Source: an uncultured Oscillospiraceae bacterium (GTDB taxonomy: Bacteria; Bacillota_A; Clostridia; Oscillospirales; Acutalibacteraceae). Taken from it: DNA of 64,000 nt. The stretch covers positions 1-64,000 of the forward strand of contig CAJUTL010000010.1 in the NCBI GenBank assembly GCA_910589395.1. The letters run 5' to 3'. This document shows positions 45,573 through 53,802 of the stretch, piece by piece. The notes beneath the pieces were generated by a model. It saw nothing but the letters and a program-made list of their open reading frames with translations. It did no database searches and had not been told where the DNA came from. Numbering within the stretch: the stretch's first letter is position 1; the number at the start of each line of letters is the position of its first letter. The translations under genes and the position numbers were made by a program.

Positions 45573-45642
45573 AGCTGATAAGGAACGCTCTTTTTCAGCG
45601 TTACCCCCCGGCATTTTCCGGGTTTTGGAAAACGCCGTGTTT

Positions 45643-45671
45643 ATTTTAGTACATTTCAAAGCCAAATTCAA
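45643..45671 (-). promoter_or_regulatory. Promoter of ackA
   Basis: Minus strand TTGAAT, 17-base spacer, TAAAAT. The leader to the ATG is about 160 bases and includes a hairpin near 45600-45635. Confidence 0.65.
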
Positions 45672-45686
45672 GGAGTTTCCGGGAAA

Positions 45687-46889
45687 ATGCCAGAGAAAAC
45701 AGGAAAAAAACAGAGAATTGCCGCCGTGATCTGCGAATTGAACCCCCTCCACTTCGGGCACGAGGCGCTGTTCCGGCAGGCAAAGCGGCACGCCCAGGGG
45801 CTGGTGTGTATTCTCAGCGGCAATTTTGTACAGCGGGGAGAACCCGCCGTTTTGGATAAATGGGCCCGCTGCCGCCTGGCGCTGGGGGCTGGGGCTGATC
45901 TGGTGCTGGAGCTTCCCCTGCCCTGGGCCTGCGCCAGGGCGGAGCGCTTTGCCGCCGGAGGCGTTCATTTGGCCGCCGCCCTGGGAAATGTAGACTTTCT
46001 TGTGTTCGGCAGTGAACTTGACGATGGGCCTATGCTGAAACGAATCGCGGAAATGCTGCTTTCCCCGGAATTTTCGCAGGGGCTTTCCGCCCTGCCCGAC
46101 AGGGGCGAGCCCTTTGCCCGCCGCCGGGAAATGGTTCTCACCGATCTGCTGGGGCCGGAGGTTCTGCCGTTTCTCCGCTCTCCCAACGCTGTGCTCGGCA
46201 TTGAATATCAAAAGGCACTGCTGCGGGAAAAAAGTGAGATCAAGCCTCTGATTTTTCCCAGGCAGGGCGCGGGACACGATCGGGAAGGGCGGGAAGGAGA
46301 ATTCTTTTCCGCCGGCCAGCTGCGGGAGCTGCTGCGGGCCGGAAAAGAGCTAACCGGTCTTGTTCCCGATCACACCGCCGATCTGTTGCGGGAGCAAGAG
46401 GCCCTGGGCCTTTGCCCTCTTCGGCCGGAGCTTTTGGAGCGTTCTGTTTTATGTAAACTTCGCTCCATGAGACGAGAGGAGTTTTCCCTGCTGCCGGATC
46501 TCAGCGAGGGCTTGGAAAACCGGCTGTTTGAAGCCTCTCGCCGGGCCGGAAGCCTGGAAGAGCTTTACAGCCTGGTAAAATCGAAGCGATATTCTCACGC
46601 CCGGATCCGCCGTCTGGTTTTGTCCGCTTTTTTAGGGATCACAAACGACCTTCCGGCCCTTCCCCCTTATCTGCGGGTATTGGGCATGAAGAAAGCCGGG
46701 GAAGGGATCTTAAAGGAAGCCTCCCTCACGCTTCCCCTTGCAGCGCGCCCCGCCGAGTTTCAAAAAACAGGCGGCGACGCCCTGCGGCTGTTTCAGCTGG
46801 AAGCCGCGGCAGACGACCTTTGCGGCCTTGCGGCCCCCACCCTCTGGCCCTGCGGCAGGGACTATACGGAGAAGGTTTTGAAGCTGTGA
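45687..46889 (+). CDS. tmcAL: tRNA(Met) cytidine acetate ligase
   Basis: 400 residues. A nucleotidyltransferase-fold protein of the YlbM/TmcAL family: 'AVICELNPLHFGHEALF' is the HxGH-type motif, with 'LSGNFVQRGEPAVLDKWARC' and 'LVLELPLPWACARAERFAAG' following. In Bacillus TmcAL uses acetate and ATP to form N4-acetylcytidine at the wobble position of elongator tRNA-Met. Its position divergent from acetate kinase is suggestive because acetate is its substrate, but this may be chance. AAGGAG lies eleven bases before the ATG. Confidence 0.9.
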   Translation: MPEKTGKKQRIAAVICELNPLHFGHEALFRQAKRHAQGLVCILSGNFVQRGEPAVLDKWARCRLALGAGADLVLELPLPWACARAERFAAGGVHLAAALGNVDFLVFGSELDDGPMLKRIAEMLLSPEFSQGLSALPDRGEPFARRREMVLTDLLGPEVLPFLRSPNAVLGIEYQKALLREKSEIKPLIFPRQGAGHDREGREGEFFSAGQLRELLRAGKELTGLVPDHTADLLREQEALGLCPLRPELLERSVLCKLRSMRREEFSLLPDLSEGLENRLFEASRRAGSLEELYSLVKSKRYSHARIRRLVLSAFLGITNDLPALPPYLRVLGMKKAGEGILKEASLTLPLAARPAEFQKTGGDALRLFQLEAAADDLCGLAAPTLWPCGRDYTEKVLKL

Positions 46890-46920
46890 ACAAGAGCGGA
46901 GGAGGCAATGAGCAATGAAG

Positions 46921-46967
46921 AGCAAGCCTAGCCTTCGGCAGGAAGGCTAGGCTTGCTTTGTTTTTGT
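46921..46967 (+). terminator. Terminator of tmcAL
   Basis: Perfect 16-bp arms agcaagcctagccttc/gaaggctaggcttgct followed by ttgtttttgtt. Confidence 0.88.
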
Positions 46968-47679
46968 TCAGTAATGATAATTGGAAGCAGGCGAGAAAGG
47001 CAAGGGGTTACTGCTGTTCGTTAATTGGGATAAATTGCGGTTCGGCGGTGTCCTTAGGCTCCACTTATTTATAAGGGGAGCTGTCACGGCGAAGCCGTGA
47101 CTGAGGGGATTGTAACTGGCAGCTCTATGGCAGTTTCTGCGTGCGCCCGATCCCTTCCACCGCCATACGGCGGTCCTCCTCCCCTTGTGAAACAAGGGGA
47201 GGCTAAGAGTTTGCACAGAATTTGCGGTTTAGCACTTACCTCTTGGCTCCCCTGAAAGGGGTGCTGGTCTCCGATGGAGACCAGCACCGACCGGAGCGAA
47301 GCGGAGAAAGCTGTCACGGCTTCGCCGCGCTGCCGAAATCTGCTCAAAGAGCAGATTTTCCCCTTCTCAGGGGTGAGCGCGTCCCGGTGGGGGGGAAGGT
47401 CTCCAGTGGAGAACTCAGCTGTCGCTTCAGACATTGCTGAACGTGCCCCACCGGGGCACAGCAACCGCTCTGACCCGTTCTCGTTTGTCAACTCGGTCGT
47501 TGCTGGACGTGTGCCACCGGCACACAGCAACCGAGCCGACAGGCGAGAAAGCCAAGGGGTTTCTGCTGTTTGTTGGCCCGCCCAATTTCAATTTATTGAA
47601 CTGGGACTTTCGCCCTTAATTGCTCATTGCTCATTCCTAATTTCTCATTATCCTTACACTCTTTTTCGGTATCCGGCAG
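46968..47679. repeat. Intergenic repeat field: family B element and stem-loop array
   Basis: No convincing gene in over 700 bp. A family B element occupies about 47050-47213 (starting 'ccttaggctccactt', ending 'aaggggaggctaag', with internal gtcacggc/gccgtgac and accgcc/ggcggt stems). From 47240 to about 47535 there is a series of separate stem-loops: gtgctggtctcc/ggagaccagcac, aaatctgctc/gagcagattt, gtgcccc/ggggcac and gtgtgcc/ggcacac. A 'tgctcattgctcat' string follows near 47620. Confidence 0.8.
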
Positions 47680-49005
47680 CTAGGGCGTGTTCCTCAGCCC
47701 CTTTGGGTAGCGGTTTTTCAGTCTGCCGCCGGAGGCTTTACCGAAACCAGTGACTACGCCGTTGATACATACCGCCGTGTAGCCGGTTTCTTCACAGTCA
47801 ATTTCTTCGCCTCTCAGGAAGGCCGCGAGGGTCGGGCTGTCAGATGGGAAATCGAGACTGCGGCGGCATTCCTCCTTTTTGCGGCTCATAAAGAGGCCAT
47901 GGGCGGGCTCGATCCGTTTTCCCCTCTGCTCTCCCAGTTCCACCCCTGCCCGAAGGACTCCCAAGCCGCCGAGCGCCGGAAGCTCCTCCGGCAGGAGTAA
48001 GAGCTTTTCTCCAAAGGAAGCAAGCCTCTGGGGGCACGGCCCGAAAAACAAACTTTCAAAAAATTCCTCCGCCTGCTTTTTCTCCCGAAGCGCGGAAAAA
48101 GAGGCCGCCTTTACCCGGCAGGGATTTTCCCCGGTTCTCCGAAGCTTCGCGACAAAATGGCCTTCCCCACCGTCCATGGGAAAAATTCGGCGGGCGGAAG
48201 AGCCATCCAACGCGGGCCTGCCGAACTCCGCTTCTATGGGAACCGGTTCAAATTCCGGGTGATGCTCCAAAAAAGCCTGTACCGTGCCTTCGTTTTCCTC
48301 CGTGGAAAAGGTGCAGGTAGAGTAGACTAAGATGCCGCCCTCCCGGACAGCCAGCGCAGCGGAATCCAAAATCGCCTGCTGGCGCTGGGCACAGGCTGCG
48401 GGGCTTTCCGGAGTCCATTCCCCCACGGCGGCGGGATCTCTGCGGAACATACCCTCCCCAGAGCAGGGGGCGTCCACCAGCACACGGTCAAAATATCCCC
48501 GCAGCGCTTCACAGAGCTTTTGGGGGTAGCAGGAGGAGATCACGGCGTTTTGCGCGCCCATGCGCTCCAGGTTGGAAAGCAGGATCATCGCCCTGCTTTT
48601 CACAATTTCATTGGCCCAAAGCAGCCCTCTGCCCTGCAGAAGCCCTGCGATCTGCGTGGATTTCCCCCCGGGAGCGGCGCAGAGATCCAATATTTTTTCT
48701 CCCGGTTGAGGATCCAGGGCGGTGACCGCCGAGGAAGCGGAAGGCTCCTGAGAATAGAACATGCCCGCATGGTGCGCCGGAAGCAGGCCGGGCTTTTCGA
48801 GCCCCTCGCCGTAACGGCAAAGAGGGGAAAACGGCGTGGGAGAAAGCTTGCAGGAGAGACTTTTTTCCAAAATATCCCAATTACATTTTAGCGAATTTAG
48901 GCGTATCCCCTTTTTTGCCGGTCGATCCATACAGGCAAGAAAGGCTTCGTATTCTTTTCCCAGCATCGCTTTCATTCTATCTAAAAAGCTTTGAGGCAAT
49001 TCCAT
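47680..49005 (-). CDS. rsmF: RsmF-type rRNA (cytosine-C5) methyltransferase
   Basis: 441 residues from the ATG at 49005 (AAAGGAG upstream; residues upstream of it are unlikely to be translated). SAM-dependent m5C methyltransferase of the NOL1/NOP2/Sun group. SAM-binding motif 'LDLCAAPGGKSTQIA' at ~106-120; the two catalytic cysteines are Cys181 in 'DAPCSGEGMFRRD' and Cys231 in 'YSTCTFSTEENEG'. The C-terminal RNA-binding (PUA-like) extension places it with RsmF/YebU rather than RsmB. The target cytosine in 16S rRNA cannot be told from sequence. Confidence 0.88.
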   Translation of the reverse strand: MELPQSFLDRMKAMLGKEYEAFLACMDRPAKKGIRLNSLKCNWDILEKSLSCKLSPTPFSPLCRYGEGLEKPGLLPAHHAGMFYSQEPSASSAVTALDPQPGEKILDLCAAPGGKSTQIAGLLQGRGLLWANEIVKSRAMILLSNLERMGAQNAVISSCYPQKLCEALRGYFDRVLVDAPCSGEGMFRRDPAAVGEWTPESPAACAQRQQAILDSAALAVREGGILVYSTCTFSTEENEGTVQAFLEHHPEFEPVPIEAEFGRPALDGSSARRIFPMDGGEGHFVAKLRRTGENPCRVKAASFSALREKKQAEEFFESLFFGPCPQRLASFGEKLLLLPEELPALGGLGVLRAGVELGEQRGKRIEPAHGLFMSRKKEECRRSLDFPSDSPTLAAFLRGEEIDCEETGYTAVCINGVVTGFGKASGGRLKNRYPKGLRNTP

Positions 49006-49100
49006 GCTTTTCCGCTCTCCTTTCCAAAAAGCTGAAAAATTTTTCTGCATAATCGTCTGCTTTCCGCCCACACTAAAGAACGGAAAGGAGCGATAAGCTT

Positions 49101-49229
49101 ATGTGCAACAATCAAAACAACCAGAACAATCAGCAGAACCAGAATTCTCAGAAGAACCAGAAAAACCAGAAGCAGAACAATTCTCAGAATTCTAAGAACA
49201 ACAAGAACCAGCAGGAGCAGCAGTTCTAA
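49101..49229 (+). CDS. 42-residue Asn/Gln-rich small protein
   Basis: A complete short ORF: ATG at 49101, AAAGGAG ten bases upstream, stop at 49227-49229 and a strong terminator 21 bases later. The product starts MCNNQNNQNN and ends NQQEQQF; nearly all residues are Asn, Gln, Lys or Ser, with one Cys at position 2. DNA is built on imperfect repeats of 'aaccagaa'. Composition recalls gamma-type small spore proteins or spore-coat peptides but lacks their repeats, so no family is claimed. It is divergent from the rRNA methyltransferase gene. Signals on both sides make it a credible expressed gene. Confidence 0.6.
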   Translation: MCNNQNNQNNQQNQNSQKNQKNQKQNNSQNSKNNKNQQEQQF

Positions 49230-49250
49230 AAACCGCCGTACCTTCTGCGG

Positions 49251-49294
49251 AACGGCCCGGTAAGCCTTCTCGGTTTACCGGGCCGTTTTCCTTT
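49251..49294 (+). terminator. Terminator of the small Asn/Gln-rich gene
   Basis: Perfect 13-bp arms aacggcccggtaa/ttaccgggccgtt followed by ttccttttcc. Confidence 0.85.
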
Positions 49295-49444
49295 TCCGGT
49301 CAAAAAAGCGTTGTCTCGCAGCCTGCGTATGGCCCCCTCCGACACTTCTTGAAGGGCAAGACGGCATTTTAAGTCTTTGCCGGGATTTGCGAGGTACTGC
49401 CTAAAGGCAATACCACACAAGTTGTTGTATTGAGAGGGGCTGCC

Positions 49445-50368
49445 TTAGGCATTTTTTCGATTTTTCAAGCCCTGCAAAAGCTCTTTTAGCGGCTTATCAT
49501 CGGAACGCACCGGGCGAAAGCCCTCGCCGGTGATCTCTCCGGCGTCGCCCACGATCACAAAGGCGTCCCGATCCTCTTCCCGAATGATGCTCTGGATCTG
49601 ATACACCTCAAAGCGGCGAACCGCGCAGATCATGGTCTCTCCCGGCTCCTTGGTATAGCCGCCGTGAGAATCCAGATAGGTCACGGTGCGATCCAGCTCC
49701 TTGATAATGCGGTCTCCCATGGAGCGTACCTTGGGAGACATGACGAAAAACAGCTTGCCGGTACCGGAATCCGTGCCGTACAGGATCGCATCGATGATCT
49801 TAGTGGAAACAAAAATCACGATGCAGGCGTACATGGCATTTTCAATGCTTCCGTAGACAAAGGCGGAAATCACCACGATTACCCCGTCAATAACAAGCAT
49901 CAGCTTTCCCATGGACAAGTGGGGCAGCCTGCGGCCCAAAAGCCTTGCCAGCATATCTGTACCGCCGGTGGTGGCGCCCCGAATAAAGGTCAGGGAAAGC
50001 CCCACGCCCTCGCAAATTCCGGCAAACAGGGCTACCAAAAGCATATCTCCCCGATAAGCGGGAATGAAGTAGGAAAACAAATCGATCATCAAGGAGGAAA
50101 CTACGATCGCTATCATGGTTTTTATTACCAGTTTATAGCCAATCTCCAAGATGGCCCAGAGAATGATGGGAATATTGATGAAAAAAGCCATCAGTCCAAT
50201 CGGTGTTCCAAACACATAATTGATCAGTGTAGATAAGCCTGTAACACCGCCTGGGGCAATACGGTTGGGGGAGGTAAAGGCATTGACGGAAAGGGCGTAG
50301 ACCACAGACCCGGCCAAAATAAAAAGAAAATCCAGCAGCGCCTCTTTTACCTTTTTTCTTTTTTCCAA
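49445..50368 (-). CDS. YitT family membrane protein
   Basis: 307 residues: five or six membrane helices in the first two thirds ('DFLFILAGSVVYALSVNAF', 'GVTGLSTLINYVFGTPIG') and a C-terminal soluble DUF2179 domain (~215-290, 'TVTYLDSHGGYTKEPGETMI'). This is the YitT/DUF161 architecture; function is not established, though ligand-regulated transport has been proposed. The start is a TTG with GGGTGA just upstream, overlapping the mrnC stop region, so translation is probably coupled. It is last gene of the obg-mrnC-yitT group. Confidence 0.88.
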   Translation of the reverse strand: MEKRKKVKEALLDFLFILAGSVVYALSVNAFTSPNRIAPGGVTGLSTLINYVFGTPIGLMAFFINIPIILWAILEIGYKLVIKTMIAIVVSSLMIDLFSYFIPAYRGDMLLVALFAGICEGVGLSLTFIRGATTGGTDMLARLLGRRLPHLSMGKLMLVIDGVIVVISAFVYGSIENAMYACIVIFVSTKIIDAILYGTDSGTGKLFFVMSPKVRSMGDRIIKELDRTVTYLDSHGGYTKEPGETMICAVRRFEVYQIQSIIREEDRDAFVIVGDAGEITGEGFRPVRSDDKPLKELLQGLKNRKNA

Positions 50369-50372
50369 AAAA

Positions 50373-50777
50373 TCACCCTATCCCTTCTAAAATCACGGCA
50401 AACAGCTCTCGAAGCCGCTCGATCTCTCCCTTGAGATACAAATAGCCAAACAGTGTTTCCAGCGCTGTGGCCCCATGGTAATCGGACACCTCCGCGTTTT
50501 TCGGCACGTGGCCCACATGGGCGTTGCGCCCCCGCAAGGCCGCGGCCTGCTCCTCTTCTGTTAAAAGAGGCCACAGCTTTTCCGAAAGGGCCCGGGCCTG
50601 GGCCTCGCACCGCACCAGCTCCACCGCCCTGCTGTGGAGCTTTTTCACCGGGCAGCTTCCCTTGTTTACCAGGTATTCCCGAACAAACAACTCATATACG
50701 CCGTCCCCGAGAAATGCCAGGGTCAAGGGGCTCATTTCCTTCAGGGGAGGCGCTTCCCCGCCGTATAACCGTTCCAA
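50373..50777 (-). CDS. mrnC: Mini-ribonuclease III
   Basis: 134 residues. An RNase III catalytic domain without the dsRNA-binding domain: 'LAFLGDGVYELFVREYL' carries the catalytic Asp25, with 'ALRGRNAH' and 'DYHGATALETLFGYLYL' (second acidic cluster) following. In Bacillus MrnC trims 23S rRNA ends. The start is TTG with AAGGAG eight bases upstream, the ribosome-binding site overlapping the end of obg. Spacings to obg (12 bases) and yitT (4 bases) indicate one operon. Confidence 0.9.
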   Translation of the reverse strand: MERLYGGEAPPLKEMSPLTLAFLGDGVYELFVREYLVNKGSCPVKKLHSRAVELVRCEAQARALSEKLWPLLTEEEQAAALRGRNAHVGHVPKNAEVSDYHGATALETLFGYLYLKGEIERLRELFAVILEGIG

Positions 50778-50789
50778 GGGCCTCGCTCC

Positions 50790-52061
50790 TTACTCAATAA
50801 AGTCAAATTCCAGATCGTACAGGTCCACCGTATCTCCCTCCTGCACGCCGGCTTCCCGCAAAGCGTCGATCACGCCGGTCTGGATCAGCACGCGCTGGAA
50901 ATACTGGAGAGAATCGGTCTCGTCAAAATTCACGGTATTCATGATCTTCAGCAGCCAAGGCGCCTTTACGAAGTACACACCGTCCTCGCAGGTGATCTCC
51001 ACCTTGCCGCGGCTCAAGGCTTCCACAGGCTCCAGCACAGGCGGCTCCGCCTCATACCGAAGAATGGGCGGAAGCTGGGAAAGCCGGGCCAAAACCGCGT
51101 TCATCAGCTCGTCTACGCCCTGGCGAATAGGGGCCATAATGGGGAAAAACTCATACCCCTGCTCTTCTGTAAACCGGCGGAACGTCTCGATCTGCTCCTC
51201 TGTAGCGAGATCGCATTTATTGCCCGCCACCAGCATGGGCCGCCGCGCCAGCTCCGGATTAAATTTCTGAAGCTCTTCGTTGATGACCCGGAAATCCTCC
51301 TCGGGCTCTCTGCCCTCGCTGCCCGCCACATCTACTATATGCACCAATAGGCGGCAGCGCTCTACATGGCGCAAAAACTGGTGCCCCAGCCCCACGCCCT
51401 GCCAGGCCCCTTCGATCAGGCCGGGAATGTCTGCCATCACAAAAGATTTCCCCTCCTGCATGCGCACCACGCCCAGCACCGGGGTTAGGGTGGTAAAATG
51501 GTAATTGGCAATATTGGGCTTTGCCTCACTGACCACGGAAACCAGCGTGGATTTTCCCACATTGGGAAAGCCCACCAGACCCACGTCTGCCAAAAGCTTT
51601 AATTCCAGCTGGATCTCCAGCTCTTCGCCGGGGGTGCCGGGCTTCGCGAACCGGGGCGTCTGCCTGGTAGGCGTGGCAAAATGGGAATTTCCCCAGCCGC
51701 CTCTGCCACCCTTGGCGATCACCTGGGGCTCGTCCCCGGAAAGATCCGCCAGCACCCGGCCTGTTTCCGCATCCTTGATCAGGGTTCCTCTGGGAACCTT
51801 AACTACCAGATCGGGCGCGCTTTTTCCAAAGCAGCGGTTTCCCCGGCCGTTTTCCCCACGCTGGGCCACATATTTCCGCTTGTAGCGAAAATCCGCCAGG
51901 GTAGACAGATTATCGTCCACCTGGAAGACCACGCTGCCGCCCCGGCCGCCATCACCGCCGTCCGGCCCGCCGGAGGCCACATACTTTTCCCGGTGGAATG
52001 CCACGGCGCCATCGCCGCCGTCCCCGGCCTTTACCTTGATTTTCGCAATATCGATAAACAT
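50790..52061 (-). CDS. obgE: Ribosome-associated GTPase Obg
   Basis: 423 residues. Glycine-rich Obg fold (1-~157, 'GDGGDGAVAFHREKYV', 'GGPDGGDGGRGGSVVF'), a G domain with G1 GFPNVGKST at 164-172, switch region 'NYHFTTLTPVLGVV', G3 DIPG at 211-214 and NKCD at 281-284, and a C-terminal OCT domain (~345-423, 'VYFVKAPWLLKIMNTVNFDE'). Obg acts in 50S assembly and stress signalling. Switch II reads 'GAWQGVGLGHQFLRH' where GASEGxGLG is the usual form, a local oddity. AAAGGAG precedes the ATG. Confidence 0.96.
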   Translation of the reverse strand: MFIDIAKIKVKAGDGGDGAVAFHREKYVASGGPDGGDGGRGGSVVFQVDDNLSTLADFRYKRKYVAQRGENGRGNRCFGKSAPDLVVKVPRGTLIKDAETGRVLADLSGDEPQVIAKGGRGGWGNSHFATPTRQTPRFAKPGTPGEELEIQLELKLLADVGLVGFPNVGKSTLVSVVSEAKPNIANYHFTTLTPVLGVVRMQEGKSFVMADIPGLIEGAWQGVGLGHQFLRHVERCRLLVHIVDVAGSEGREPEEDFRVINEELQKFNPELARRPMLVAGNKCDLATEEQIETFRRFTEEQGYEFFPIMAPIRQGVDELMNAVLARLSQLPPILRYEAEPPVLEPVEALSRGKVEITCEDGVYFVKAPWLLKIMNTVNFDETDSLQYFQRVLIQTGVIDALREAGVQEGDTVDLYDLEFDFIE

Positions 52062-52092
52062 AAGAAAGCTCCTTTTCAGGCAATGCAGCCTG

Positions 52093-52551
52093 CTAATAGA
52101 CCTCGATCACACCGGGATATTTTTTCGCCCGCTCCAGAAGCGGCCCCTTCGCGCCCATGGTAAAGGCAATATTGCTGCTGCGAATGGAAAGCAGCTCCAT
52201 TCCCGGAGCCAGCTCAAGAACCGCCAGCATCTTTTCTGTCAGACGGATACTCCCTGTTTCCGAAATACTCACCCAGCAATATTTTCTTCCCTTATAGGCC
52301 GAAAATTCCCCCTCCGGCCGGGTAAACTCCCGCAGGTCGGGAGATTCCCACAGAATATTTCCAAGCCGGGAGGGAAGCAGAAGGCCCCTTCTGGTCACGC
52401 AAAAGCCGCCGGTGGCCCTTGCCCCCGTAAACAGATAAACCCTTCCCTCAGAGCAAGCAGCATATTCCCGAACCGCCTGGGGAGGGAACTGAAGCTGCAG
52501 ATCCTCACGAATCAGAGATTTTCCAAAGATGAATTTTCCGCCTTTATTCAT
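52093..52551 (-). CDS. Conserved hypothetical protein upstream of obg
   Basis: About 152 residues from the ATG at 52551; the ribosome-binding site is not good, so the start is uncertain (an in-frame TTG at 52593 is possible). The protein has alternating beta-type segments ('GRVYLFTGARATGGFCVTRR', 'KGRKYCWVSISETGSIRLTE', 'SIRSSNIAFTMGAKGPLLER') and no signal or membrane helix. I recall similar proteins in other Clostridia but no assigned function. It lies between the rpmA terminator and obg (31 bases from obg) and probably leads the obg transcript. Confidence 0.65.
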   Translation of the reverse strand: MNKGGKFIFGKSLIREDLQLQFPPQAVREYAACSEGRVYLFTGARATGGFCVTRRGLLLPSRLGNILWESPDLREFTRPEGEFSAYKGRKYCWVSISETGSIRLTEKMLAVLELAPGMELLSIRSSNIAFTMGAKGPLLERAKKYPGVIEVY

Positions 52552-52590
52552 TTGCGGCACAGCATTCTCCCCCCATCCAATCGACCAAAA

Positions 52591-52628
52591 CAAAAAACTT
52601 CCTCAGACGCTGCCCGAGGAAGTTTTTG
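52591..52628 (-). terminator. Terminator of rplU-prp-rpmA
   Basis: Arms caaaaacttcctc / gaggaagtttttg with a loop of about ten bases and a minus-strand U-tract. Confidence 0.85.
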
Positions 52629-52713
52629 CTTTACTTTCTATTTCGGGACAACCGGGGAGAACGCCTACCGCAACCGGCAGCGTTTCCTTAAAGTATCCCC
52701 ATCTTTTGGAAGA

Positions 52714-52998
52714 TTACTGCTCGATGGCATAAACGCTGACCTTCTTGCGGTCCGCACCCATGCGCTCGAACTTTACATGACCGTCGATCAGGGCGAACAG
52801 GGTATCGTCAGAGCCGCGGCCCACATTGGTGCCGGGGTGGATCTTGGTGCCCCGCTGCTTGACCAGAATGTTGCCGGCCAGCACAAACTGACCGTCAGCC
52901 CGCTTCACACCCAGGCGCTTCGATTCGGAATCGCGGCCGTTCTTGGTGGAGCCCATTCCTTTTTTATGAGCGAAAAGCTGGATATTTACCTTCAGCAT
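52714..52998 (-). CDS. rpmA: 50S ribosomal protein L27 with cleavable N-terminus
   Basis: 94 residues. After the extension MLKVNIQLF comes the mature start 'AHKKGMGSTKNGRDSESKRL', whose residues reach the peptidyl-transferase centre. In Firmicutes this extension is removed between Phe9 and Ala10 by the Prp protease, which is encoded directly upstream here. The sequence is otherwise canonical. Third gene of rplU-prp-rpmA. Confidence 0.97.
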   Translation of the reverse strand: MLKVNIQLFAHKKGMGSTKNGRDSESKRLGVKRADGQFVLAGNILVKQRGTKIHPGTNVGRGSDDTLFALIDGHVKFERMGADRKKVSVYAIEQ

Positions 52999-53025
52999 GA
53001 AAACCTCTCCTTTTTGAAATCGGTG

Positions 53026-53349
53026 TTAAACTTCCAGATATTCCACCCGAAGGCAGCCGGAATATTGTTCCTCCAGCTGTGTCAGGTGGAGCTTCAGCCC
53101 TGCCAGAAGCTCCCGGCAGGCAGGTTCGTCTTTCTGCTCGATTCGAAAGAACAACTCTCCTTCCTCTACCCGCAGCGCCAGCGGCGCCACATGGAGAAAC
53201 TCGGTAATGGTGTTTACCGTGAGATAGGCGGCGGAAGAAACTGCCGCGCATACAATGTCCTCTCCCTCTTCCCCGTATCCGGCATGGCCCTCCATGGAAA
53301 AACCCAGAAGTCCGCCGCTGGGAAGCGTCAGAAAGTCGATTCGGATCAT
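53026..53349 (-). CDS. prp: Ribosomal-processing cysteine protease Prp
   Basis: 107 residues (YsxB/DUF464 family). The catalytic pair is His22 ('MEGHAGYGEEGEDIVCAAVSS') and Cys34, at the same numbers reported for S. aureus Prp. It removes the N-terminal extension of L27. It sits between rplU and rpmA, the standard Firmicutes order, five bases after rplU. Confidence 0.93.
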   Translation of the reverse strand: MIRIDFLTLPSGGLLGFSMEGHAGYGEEGEDIVCAAVSSAAYLTVNTITEFLHVAPLALRVEEGELFFRIEQKDEPACRELLAGLKLHLTQLEEQYSGCLRVEYLEV

Positions 53350-53354
53350 ATGCC

Positions 53355-53663
53355 TCAGCCCTTTACCGCCTCGATCTGCACCTTGGTGTAGGGCTGGCGG
53401 TGGCCCAGCTTACGCTTGGAATTCTTCTTGGGCTTATAGGTGAACACAGTGATCTTTTTGGCTTTGCCGGACTTTACGACCTTGCCGGTCACGGAAGCGC
53501 CCTTCACATAGGGAGCGCCCACCTTGGTCTCCCCCTCGCCGAACAAAGCGATTACAGGGAATTCCACGGTCTCATTGTCGGCGGCGTTCAGCTTTTCCAC
53601 GTAGATCACATCGCCGTACTGAACCTTGTACTGCTTTCCGCCGGTCTCAATTACTGCAAACAT
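53355..53663 (-). CDS. rplU: 50S ribosomal protein L21
   Basis: 102 residues from 'MFAVIETGGKQYKVQYGDVI', with 'KKNSKRKLGHRQPYTKVQIE' at the C-terminus, all canonical for L21. The ATG at 53663 with GGCAGG upstream is used; in-frame residues up to 53759 fall in the untranslated leader. First gene of rplU-prp-rpmA. Confidence 0.97.
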   Translation of the reverse strand: MFAVIETGGKQYKVQYGDVIYVEKLNAADNETVEFPVIALFGEGETKVGAPYVKGASVTGKVVKSGKAKKITVFTYKPKKNSKRKLGHRQPYTKVQIEAVKG

Positions 53664-53770
53664 TTCTTTTCCTGCCTTTACTATAGTCTCGCTACGAATA
53701 CAGGTGAAGCGTTTCCGCTTACTTCCGCGAAAAGGGCATACCACCCCGCAACCTGCCATATGCGGCTTTC
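53664..53770 (-). promoter_or_regulatory. Probable L21 autoregulatory leader
   Basis: About 100 bases of structured leader between promoter and rplU start, with complementary segments such as aagtaagcggaaacgctt. Firmicutes rplU genes often carry the L21 leader RNA at this place. Assignment rests on position and foldability, not on a motif match. Confidence 0.55.
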
Positions 53771-53772
53771 TT

Positions 53773-53802
53773 ACTATACCACAGAGGAAGGAAAAAAGTC
53801 AA
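53773..53802 (-). promoter_or_regulatory. Promoter of rplU-prp-rpmA
   Basis: Minus strand TTGACT, 18-base spacer, TATAGT. Confidence 0.7.

Noticed and set aside
49101..49229. Repeated 'aaccagaa' units considered as a CRISPR or minisatellite
   Set aside because: Units are too short and irregular for CRISPR, and the repeats keep one reading frame with start, stop and terminator, so a small gene explains them better.
49226..49420. 64-codon open frame on the minus strand after the small Asn/Gln gene
   Set aside because: It runs through the terminator at 49251-49294, lacks a start signal and resembles nothing known.
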